DNA of 64,000 bases. Source: Byssochlamys sp. IMV 00236. Its lineage: Eukaryota > Ascomycota > Eurotiomycetes > Eurotiales > Thermoascaceae. Of this stretch, positions 53,053-63,016 are shown piece by piece. The notes under the pieces are model-generated. The model ran no database searches. It worked only from the letters and a program-made list of their open reading frames with translations, and was not told the origin of the DNA. Within the stretch, counting starts at the first letter, position 1. Every line of letters begins with the position of its first letter. Made by a program: the position numbers and the translations under genes. The DNA lies in contig MSJH02000629.1 in assembly GCA_001931875.2 (NCBI GenBank), forward strand, positions 124,001 through 188,000, written 5' to 3'.

Positions 53053-56000
53053 TTATATAACAAACCCAACACCGTCCATCAATGACTGCACAGGCATGTG
53101 CATGGAACTAACTACCTTCTCAATAATTTGAACAAGACCACAAGCTAGCGCATCAGCTGTCTCCATGGTCATGATGTGAGTATTTGCGCAAATTTCGATA
53201 CTAATTTTGTCGCCTCGTCCGTACGATACCACGAAAATACATGGGGATGTGACAGGGTTATCAAAGGCCTGCATCCGTGATACGCCCGCTGATGTCTGTA
53301 TCTCAGGGTGTTCGTCGATATCTCGGTGATGGATCATTGACTCGAAGTTCGTGGTCGCTGGCCAGTCGGTACAATTTTCGACGATGTCCCTGAAACCGAG
53401 CGTGTCTGCTTCTCCCATCTCGAGTAACTGCTCTTGGACGGCATGAACCAGCTCAGCTACCGTCGGGGAAGAGGAGAGAACAACTCGTGTAGGTACAATA
53501 TTGAGGCAGCATCCCACTATCTTTTCCACTCCTGGCATTGCAGAGTTGCGACCGCTGACTACCTGACAGTAGACAATGTCAGTGTCACCACTGATATGTG
53601 CCAGCAGTACAGCCCACGCAGTCCTGACTAGAGTTGCCGCAGTAATCTTGTCGGGACGCTGCAGAAAATGAGTTTCCGCTTTAGCTATAATCGCCTCCGG
53701 CACAGGATCTTTGGCATTGCCAGGAGGAAGTCTGGGCCCAACGACAGTGAGACGCGATCCTTCTAACAACTTGCTCCAGTATGCAATTGACTGTGGACGT
53801 CGGCCAGAAGTGTAAGACATGAAGTTGAAGAAGCTTGGCGCAGTAGAAACTTTGTCGTCGTCAAAGAGCGATTGAAAAACGACTGGCGCGCTAAAAGCAT
53901 CGTACTGAGCATGCGACATTCGAAGAACCAGTCTCATGCCTTTCACGTTGTGCTTAAGTAGGATAAATGCGACCAAAGGCTGAGTTGGCGAAAGAGTTTT
54001 TCCGTCTCTGAGGCAAATGTCCCTGAAGGATTCATCCATATCACCGCTGACATCTTCCACGCGAAGAGTCGGACTGAGTTGATTGAGAATAGCTTGCCAG
54101 AGTTTTCCTTGAAGCTGGAAAAAGCATGCGCGGAGGATTGGAAACTTCTCCAGAGCTCTGCTACAGCCACTTTCGAGGGCTGGAATACTGATTTTGTCAT
54201 CCAGATCAAGGTAGAAATAGTCGGCCAACTTTCCACACGCCAAACTGGCAGCCACAAGCGTTTCTTGAACGCTCGTCAGAGGGTAGATATCTGCGATATC
54301 TGTAGAACGGTGACCAGTTCCAAGAGAGTCAATCTCCTCGAGAAGAATCTTTTTGACGGCAGGTTCAACGAGAACAACACCATCGAATTGTTGACTGACT
54401 TGTGCGCTGTTCAGCGACTGCTGATGAGCCAATCCTGCAACAGTATCTTGCCGGAAGATGTCTGCCACCATCAGATTAATGCCGACCTTGCGAGCCTCAC
54501 CCACAACCTTCATTGCTGTGATTGAGTCGCCACCGAGACTGAAGAAACTGTGATCAAGTCCAATGGTAGCCGCATCTACCTTGAGCACTTGGGACCAAAT
54601 CTCCTGCAAACGCTTCTCAACCAGTGTTGTTGGCTGCCGCATTTCTGCCTTCGTTCGTAACACCTCCAGCTCTTCCTTTGACATTGCAGACCCCATTTCC
54701 CGCAGTTTCTTTCGGTGCGTCTTTCCGGATGCTGTCAACGGAAGCGCTGGGATTGGAACGAACACTGATGGGACCATATAATGCGGTAGCACGCTCTCCA
54801 GTCGGGCCCGGACACTTTGGATGACAGTGCGAGTATGTTCATCATTGTGCAAACCGCTGCCGTTTACTTTTGCGTGAGCCTCTCGTATTACCAGGAATCC
54901 TATTAATTGTGGACCTTTGTCCATGCCATTATTGAGGGCAGTCAGATCTACAGCGACGTCCCTCACATCTGGTGATGATAATCGTGCTTGGTGTTCAATC
55001 TCCCCAAGCTCGATGCGCTGGCCCCGTAGTTTGACCTGGGTATCCTTCCTCCCCAGGAGTTCAATGGATCCATCGCTTCTGTATGCTGCAAGATCACCTG
55101 TCCGATAGAAGCGAGACGATTTTGAGCAGCGTCCCAGCTCAGATCTCCAGGATGGTGCATCGATGAAGGTCGCAGAAGACTTCTCCGGTTGCCCTATGTA
55201 CTCGCGTCCAATTACCGGCCCTTCGAACAAAACCTCACCAGGAGATCCCACAGGCACGAGGCGGTTGACATTGGCAGGGTCAACAAGCCAACATCTGGCG
55301 GTAGTCGCTTTTCCAACGCTGGTAACCGCTGACGATGCATATAACCGTGCTGATGCGACAACAGCAGCGGTCTCTGCACTGCCGTACGTCTGTCGCAGGT
55401 GAACCTTTGGCGCCCATTCCCTGATCTGGGAACTTCGGATGGGCTCGCCACCAACGCAGATCGTCTTCAGGGATGGGGCATTCTCTGGGTGAAGGAGCGA
55501 GAGTACAGTGGAAGTCAGAAAGGCCCAATTGGCGTTCAGCTTCCCAATTACCTGCGCCAAGTTGCTGGCCCTCTCCTCTTCAGATGGTATACAGATACAG
55601 CCGCCGTAGATTAGGGTCATCAGCATTTCCATGATCGCCCCAGCAAAATTGTAGGAGCCAAACTGTAAAGCGCGCATGTCTTTGTTCATGCCCAGTACTG
55701 CTCCATGGCCGAACGCTGCCGAGCAGTAAGATTGATGCTCAATGACACAACCTTTCGGCTCTCCTGTACTTCCAGACGTGAAGATGATATACGCAGCGTT
55801 TCTCGGGGTCGCTTTTGGCATCTGTGACAACGTTTGGTGATTTTGCGACCCAAGCGCCTGCCTTGCCAGCACGACAATGTGTTGCGTGAATGGAGACAGC
55901 CTGGATTCGCAGGAGGCGGACGTTATACCAACTGCCGCATGCACCTGCTGGCAAATGCTTCGGATTCGACCCTCAGGCAGCGTAGGGTCTAGGAGGACGA

Positions 56001-57102
56001 AAGCACCACCGGCTTTGAGAACGGCAACCCACGCCACGACGGTCCACATCGACTTCTCCGAGCACAACGGCACGACCTTCTCGGGGCCAACACCGAGTTC
56101 AACAAGACGGCAGGCAAGCTGGTTTGAGAGGTTGTCTAGCTCGCGATATGTCAGCTCACCGTCCCATGCGCAGACTGCTGGCGCATCGGGTTGCGCTGAA
56201 GCGTGTTCCAGGATAATGTCGTGGATACATCGCTCAACCACTGGCGGAACCTCACTGTTCCATTCCCATATCTGTCGCACGTCTAGTGGAGGCACGATCC
56301 CGACATCCTTCAGTTCCAGCTCAGGACTGGCATCACTGAGCTGTTGCATCACGAATTCAAGGCGTTGAAGTAGCTTAATCGCAAGCCATGGCTCAATCAC
56401 CCTCTGATCAAAGGCGGCGGTAGCATTAATCTGAGCACTAGAAAGCTCTAGATGAATTGTCAGACCGTACGCGTCGGACTGATGCAATTTGTTGCCAATC
56501 TCTCTGCCGTCCTTTTGCGGTTGGACGATAAGCAGTGTTTGTGGCATGGACGCTTTCTGAAAATCGGAAGATTCTTGGGTGATTCCATGTAGACCTGCCT
56601 GCTCAAGTGTGACCATATAGGGTTCCTGCTGCTGTACTAATCTCAGGTATTTCAAAACCTTCTGATTGTCGGTCAACTTCACGCGCACCAGAACCGGCGC
56701 GTTTGTTGCGGATGCTGTCGCACAAAACACAACATCGTCCGAGTCGGTCAGCCGACTGGCGATTATGGCCCATGCAGCACGGGCTAGAATCGGTACAGTA
56801 ATATTATTTGAGGGCTCCTTGGGTCGTGGGAACTGGTACTCTACCAGCTTATCTGCCACTGGCTGATTGACAAACGGCGGTAGAGTCGGATACGGTACAT
56901 ATTCTGAGCTGGCTAAAGCTTCTCGCCAGTATGTCACCGTTTCTGCATCATTGACAGGCATGGTTCGGAATATCCTTTTTAAATCGATTGGCAACTACAT
57001 ATCCGATATATTAGGTACTCAGATTCATCGCAATTCAATGTCTCTCGGTCTCGATCATACCTGCAAATCCGTCCACCTCATCAATTGTGACAACATATCC
57101 AT
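53053..57102 (-). CDS. Monomodular NRPS (partial C)-A-T-C
   Basis: Exon 1 (57102-57061, 14 codons) and exon 2 (56994-53053) give 1327 residues. The 66-nt intron has donor GTATGA, a CTAAT branch site and acceptor TATGTAG. Residues about 20-240 resemble the C-terminal half of a condensation domain. The adenylation domain (about 265-790) has A3 FTSGSTGEPKG (419-429), A5 QTYGSAE, A7 YRTGDL, A8 KLRGQRIELGEIE and the A10 Lys in PLTASGK. The thiolation motif is FFSLGGDSITAMKV, with the phosphopantetheine Ser at 838. The last domain is a C domain with SHAQYDAFS (1041-1049) in place of HHxxxDG. The residue in the Asp235 position is Ala465. Single-module A-T-C enzymes such as A. fumigatus FmqC couple one residue onto an existing scaffold. 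Divergent from the AKR gene. Confidence 0.88.
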
Positions 57103-58137
57103 TCCGACCTACCGCTGCCGGGTGGCTAGGTCCAAATTGTTGGTCTCATTTATCTGCCACGCGCGAAAAAGGGTTATGGTCTTGTTATTATATAGCGTTT
57201 GCAAGCTCAGATCAAAGTTCTGACCAAAGTTCGTAATAACGTCAAACTTGACCGAGGGCGCTTGAAAACTCGAATATTTTCACTAGGACAAAGAAGGGGT
57301 GACACTCAGCCGTGGTCAGTCTCTCGTGTCTATCATATGATTGACCCACAGCGCAATAGATTGGTGCATCATTTGTAAACAGCATGTTCGTTTCAAAAAG
57401 GGATCGGCAATCCGTGATAGCTATCTATCCCTTGAGTGGATGCGTCATCGACGAGGAATGGATATTTTTATCTTCGTTCAATGATTTTGGGAAAGCAGGC
57501 TTACAAAGACAAGTGAGGCCAAGAAGAAAAAGGCAGCTTATAAGAAAATGTGAATCTAATCGTGTATCGTGAGGACTTTAGCATGTCTTGATACTTTTCT
57601 ACATACAATGTCGGATGGGGGTATTTGTATCGTAACACCACTGGTAACTTACTAGACGTACTTTACATACTGAACCTTGGCGAAGGAAGGGGTTCGAACT
57701 AAGAGCTGGAAGGGGGCTTTAGGTGTTCTGACACGGAATGATTAATAATTACCTGTACAGCAATCCTTGGCTAAGGATATTGGTAATATTAAGCGCATAG
57801 ATTTTCACGGGTTAAGATGAAGGGCTAAGGAGGAGGAGCCATATCGCAGTGATCATGAAGTCCGCCGGGGTAGCTAAGCCACAGACACAATCAAGCCGCC
57901 ACAACTCCGCAGCTGCAGTCGGGATTTACTAGTTGTTACAGTAATCTGGACACACTAGGCTGTGTCCTAGCTGTGTCAATCTGCGCGTGTTCGAGTTCCC
58001 CTCATTTAGCATAAGATTCGGGTCGATTGTCCGACAGAGGTGGTTAAACATAAATTTCGGGTTATCTGTGGTGAATCCGAAGGACAGTGATTCATCGCCG
58101 AATTCTGGCATCAAATGTATCATATATTCCGTCCAAC
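57103..58137. other. Divergent promoter between NRPS and AKR genes
   Basis: About 1 kb shared by two divergent cluster genes and so a likely site of co-regulation. A near-palindrome ATCCTTGGCTAAGGAT lies around 57762-57777. No gene was found. Confidence 0.5.
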
Positions 58138-59503
58138 ATGAGCAGGATAGTGCTAGAAAACCTAGCAAAAGCGCCCCAATGTCTGCGCGAGTCTGTGGCA
58201 CGCTCGAAGGCGGAGTATCGAAGACTTGGGAACTCCGGTCTGCGAGTGTCAAATCCAATCCTTGGCGGTATGAACTTGGGTAGTTCTCGCTGGCTCCCAT
58301 GGGTACTAGACGAAGATCATGTATTTCCTTCTGTTGTTCTCTCATGTGATTGCTTCTGCTTACTGGTTGATAGGCACTTGATCTTTTGAAAACAGCTTAT
58401 GATAGCGGAATAAACACGGTATGTTTGCACTTAGACTTTCCCTTTAGGGCAATAAATTAATATAATGCAAGTGGGACACGGCGAATGTCTATTCTAATGG
58501 CGAATCCGAGAGGGTCATGGGCAAGGCCCTTCAGACACACAAGATCCCTCGTGAGAAGGTTGTTCTCATGACAAAGTGCTATAGGGTCGTCTGTGATTCT
58601 GAAAACTACGATCCTGGTTCTAAAGTAACCATGCATCATGCGTTGGCAGATTCAAGCAAGGACTATGTGAACCAATGGGGTATGTAATTCTTTTCTGTTT
58701 TACCCCGATAAACAGGATCTCTCCCTTTATCCATCATTCGCGTAGACTTTAACTTGTATCAAGGCCTATCACGAAGCGCTATTTTCAAAGCCGTCGAGGG
58801 ATCTCTTAAGCGTCTTAACACCAGCTATATCGACGTTCTTCAAATCCATCGATACGACCCAACGGTTCCACCAGAGGAAACAATGCGCGCCTTAGATGAT
58901 CTAGTAAGGTCAGGGTGCATCCGCTACATTGGAGCCAGTTCAATGTGGACATATCAATTCGCCACCTTGCAGCACACCGCAGAGAAACACGGATGGACCA
59001 AATTTATTTCAATGCAAAATCACTACAATTTATTATATCGGGAAGAAGAGCGCGAGATGAATCCATTTTGCAATCTCACAGGCATCGGCCTTATTCCTGT
59101 AATGTCTCCCGCTAAGTCTGTCACCACGAGGTTTTACAAATGCTAATTATTCCCTCAACAGTGGGCTCCGTTGGCATCGGGAAGATTGGCCCGCGACCCA
59201 GCACAGAGCACATTTTCAAAACGGGCGGCATTTAGCACTAACGGATCACTATATGACAATGGTGATCAGGACCTACATGGTATTGTATCAAGGGTAAGAG
59301 AGATTGCTTCAATTCGAGGATGGCCAATGAGCCATGTGAGCTTGGCCTGGCTTAACCGAAGGGTCACGGCTCCCATTATTGGGTTCAGCTCAAGCGACCG
59401 CATAAAGGAGGCTCTGGACGCTAGGGGAAAGGAGCTTTCAGAGGAGGAAGAGCGTTACTTGGAAGAACTATATGTTCCTAGAGCTATACAAGGACATTCA
59501 TGA
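58138..59503 (+). CDS. Aldo/keto reductase, versiconal-reductase type
   Basis: Five exons: 58138-58320, 58374-58418, 58472-58679, 58764-59098 and 59162-59503, total 370 residues. All junctions keep frame. The catalytic tetrad of AKRs is present: D78 and Y83 in [14 protein letters not shown]111 in LMTKCY and H174 in LQIHRYD. The N-terminal [19 protein letters not shown] and the middle [23 protein letters not shown] match fungal AKRs of the versiconal hemiacetal acetate reductase group, which use NADPH to reduce aldehydes or ketones. C-terminal [11 protein letters not shown] is the cofactor-binding region. Located between two other cluster genes, it is a candidate tailoring enzyme, though related AKRs also occur outside clusters. 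The ATG chosen precedes MSRIVLEN; the frame extends upstream with no better start. Confidence 0.88.
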
Positions 59504-59743
59504 GCTCTAGATACGTCTCATTAGATACATAAGACAAAAACACTCGTTTACAATTTTAGTGGTTCAAACTACATAGTAAATCCCCTGGGAAGAAGGAGAA
59601 CAATAGTAACAATAAATGCTAGATACAACGTATAACAACTTTGTACTCCTCATAAACAGACATAAGCTGGATATCCTCGTGTTAACTCGCAGATCTATTG
59701 CCCAATTGCCCGCTAACAACTTAATCGCCCATGTGCCCTATCG

Positions 59744-60838
59744 CTAGACAATGAAGCATGAGTGGTTAAATGCGGGGACAATCTGACGTGTGGATACAAC
59801 CTGTTTTCGTCGGCTGCGGAGAGTAAATATCTTTCTTCTCTTGGATGACTGAAGTGACTTTTGTGAATTTGTATAGCCCAGTCTATTATCATCCCTATCT
59901 TTGCTGGCATTTCTCTTTGCCGGTTGACTCAGCGAAGGAGCAACCGATGGTACACCATCCGACGCGGGGCTACTGCAAGAATTCTTCACGGCAAAGGACG
60001 CGAGAGTTTGTACAGTAGCACGATCTCTTGGGACGAAATGAGAACCGAAGTAGTGCACCATTTTCGCGGAAGAGAAACAACGTGCCAGGTTTATGGTCCG
60101 GTAATCCTCCACAACACCATCTATATCGGCGATCGTATGGCAACTTGGTGTCTGAATCGGCCAATCGTACAGACTCCCGTAATATTTCAATGTTCCTTGA
60201 TATCCTCCACACCCAATGAAGAACCTCAACGGGTCCTGGCCGGGGAGATTGAGGAAGTCGTCCACTGGGAGACCTTGCCCCCGTAAGGCGGCCACCTTTG
60301 AGGGATTGTCGCGACAGTCAAGGATAGAAGTGATCATTCCCGACATTGCAGCGCCTTGAGAGAATCCAATGACTCCATGGATGGGCCGATTGCGGATAAA
60401 TGTAGCCACAGATGAGAGCGAATCTTCAAGCCCTTTATAAGCATGGATTGTGTCTCGGCCATACCACCATGCACGATTCGAGAGGTCTCTAGGTTCTTCT
60501 TCGATTGTGCTTTGACCATTCTTATCCTTATCATCTGCATCGTCATCGCGCCTCTCTTCCAGTCCGATTGGGCATTCTAGAACAATAGGCGCATCGGGGT
60601 ATAAGAACTCAATACCTCCAGCGAACTCATCGAGGATCTTTGGAGTGAGCAATTCGTTTATGCGGTCTGATATAGGTCTTGCTTTTGCTTCGAACTTCTG
60701 TCCCGAAGCAGCGAATCCTGTAAGGATGCAGGGTTAGTTGTTAGCGACGATTGTGGGATGATAAGTAGAATATCACTCACCATGAATCATCAGGATCCGA
60801 AACTTCTTCGGATAATCGGGAGTCGTGTTCAGCCCCAT
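59744..60838 (-). CDS. FSH1-type serine hydrolase with CaaX-like C-terminus
   Basis: Exons 60838-60781 and 60717-59744 encode 343 residues. The 63-nt intron (donor GTGAGT, acceptor TTACAG) splits RILMIHG|FAASG, and the joined segment matches the FSH1 start. The nucleophile is S139 in GFSQGAA, the His is in YFGSHFVPR, and the WWYGR region fits the family. FSH1 enzymes act as esterases or thioesterases; LovG, which releases the lovastatin polyketide, belongs here. Two features are unusual: an acidic insert (RRDDDADDKDKNG) and a long tail with a basic run (KRRKIFTLRSRRK) that ends in CFIV, a possible prenylation motif. It is 60-100 residues longer than typical members. Close to the AKR 3' end. 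Confidence 0.85.
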
Positions 60839-61473
60839 TTCGGTTGGGATCTTTTTCTGTTGGGAAATATCGGTGAGACCTTACTGAAAGCGAGCTCCAG
60901 GCAGTTGTATGTGTATGCAGTGGCCTACCTCAGTCATATCCTGCATGTAGTTGGTGTGTGCTCACAGCATTCCGTGCATCTGCTGTCTAGTAGAGTTCTT
61001 ATGTTCTCAATGCCACGATACCATCAGATGAAACCTCAATATTATTTGGTTTGTTCAAACGCTATTATTCTTCTTAGTTCAGCTTGGTATTTTTTGAAAC
61101 AAATACAAGGCTCGGGGACTTGGGCAAGAAAAAGCGGCTCTTTTCCTTTTCCGTCTCTCCCCTCTCTGTTCACTTGGGTATTGAGACTACATATAGCCTA
61201 TCGTTATCGATACCACGAATATGATAAATGAAAATTGACATGTGCTGGTGAGTAGATACGGGTCAATGTGGCATCTGCGCCGAAGTAATCCGTAAGAAGG
61301 CCTGTATAATATCAGTTTAGCTTCCAGTCAATACAGCGTAGACGGGCGACAACATGCAATGCACTCCGCAGGCAAGGGATGGTATGTTAGAGCTGGGAAG
61401 AGGCAACGAGGGATTGAACCATGCAGTTAACTACTGGGCGGGTCAAGTAAGGCAATTGACTTAAGCTTGCCGA

Positions 61474-61481
61474 CCACGTGG
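61474..61481. promoter_or_regulatory. CACGTG palindrome 1
   Basis: An eight-base palindrome CCACGTGG in the region shared by the FSH1 hydrolase and the AMP ligase, about 640 bp from the hydrolase ATG. It is a bHLH-type core, inferred from sequence. Confidence 0.35.
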
Positions 61482-61910
61482 GTCTTTTGTGAACTATCAT
61501 ACTGAGTACTCTAGAAGTTCGCCATGTTCGTCCTGGAGTAAATGGCCGGGCGGGATGTCTCGTTGATCATCAATTGGACAGATCTACGGCGTATCTAACG
61601 CCACATTCCACTGGATTTGACGCGAAAGCCATTCTTAGAGATTAGGAAAACATTGTGCTGTGAAATGATTGCTCCGTGGTTATGTCGATCAACTGTCTCC
61701 TTGCGTCAAGAGCGAAAAGATCGGCCGTATTCCGTTTACGCATTCCACACACGATGTATCAAACAATGGCCTCTGTGGTTTACATGTATTTCATGAAAAG
61801 TTGAGGTGTTAGAGAGATAATTGCTTTGTTAATAACATTGCAAGTAGCTATTGTATTATCGACTGACAGGAAACAATAATGGTCGCAAGGGATGAGATAG
61901 GGTAAATTCG

Positions 61911-61920
61911 ATCACGTGAT
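61911..61920. promoter_or_regulatory. CACGTG palindrome 2
   Basis: A ten-base perfect palindrome ATCACGTGAT, about 1.1 kb before the AMP ligase ATG. Same core as the site at 61474. Confidence 0.35.
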
Positions 61921-63016
61921 GGTATATATTTCACGCGCGAAGTTCGCTGAAATGGTAATACAGAAACAGGAAACCACCTGTTGAGTATATCTAGTATTAA
62001 TTAATTCCCGCTTCGAAGTTAACCATCTCGCCAATCTCTACCAACCATTGATCGATAGCTGCAAGGCCCTTGTTTATGCTTTTATCTATCGACATTCCGG
62101 TGTTGTATAATTGTTACAAACAGAATGTCTACCTCCAATTGACATTCTTTCTTTATAATAATGCTCCTGGTTTCCTCGCGTGCTTTCCCCTAATGAACCT
62201 TTTTTACATAAGGGACATGTCAAATAGACGCCCAGTTTTAGCGCGGACGAACTCTACAGGTCCAGAAAACAGAGAGGCATATCGATGCATCATAGATTTG
62301 GGTCGCATACCTGTCAGGTCTGACAATAGCTCAAAAGAACATTGTAACGCATGTTGAATGTTTCGGATAGGTCCAAATGCGGCGAATAACTAGATACTAG
62401 ATACCTAGTATTGCCAGACTCTTTGACAAGCTGACGAACTTAATTTAAGCAAATATGCTAAAAGCATGGCTGAATAGAATCCACTTGTTCAATCGACACA
62501 CCGCTCTGAACCTGACAGCGATCTATCCAGGGGCTTTTAACATTAGTCCTTTGCCCCTGTATCTGCGATCCGCACCAATAGTGGAATCTCGAACACCTGA
62601 TCATTTCTTACCTGATCCTTGGTCCGTTGAAACGCGCGGAAACTTCATCAAGAGCAGGGGGGCAGTACAGCTAAGATAGGAATATTAGTCCACATTCTCC
62701 ACTGTCATGCAATACGAGGTAGGGGAGGAATCGCGATGGAGAGAGAAATCCTAGGGCTCTAGCCTCAAACAAACCATTATCAACTCTCTAGATTCTCCAG
62801 CGCCCCCCCCCCTTTTTCCCGGGACCTGACACCTATCGCGTGGTTAGGCGTGTCTTGTCGTGTCCCTTATAAGTGCCTAACGCGTTATCGTACAACGCCT
62901 TTGCTGATGATACCGTAAAAGGAAATCATTTGGTTTCAACGTTATCCTGCCATAGGTGTGTACATGTCCCATCACTTGGACACGAGGGCTAACTTGGTCT
63001 TCCAGTATACTGGACG

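Larger units (their letters stand above)
60839..63016. other. Divergent promoter region of FSH1 hydrolase and AMP ligase
   Basis: About 2.2 kb. Contains CCACGTGG (61474-61481) and ATCACGTGAT (61911-61920) and a run of ten C at 62803-62812. Frames at 60758-61231, 62070-62357 and 62455-62679 lack family features. It is probably cluster control DNA, possibly with gene decay. Confidence 0.45.
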
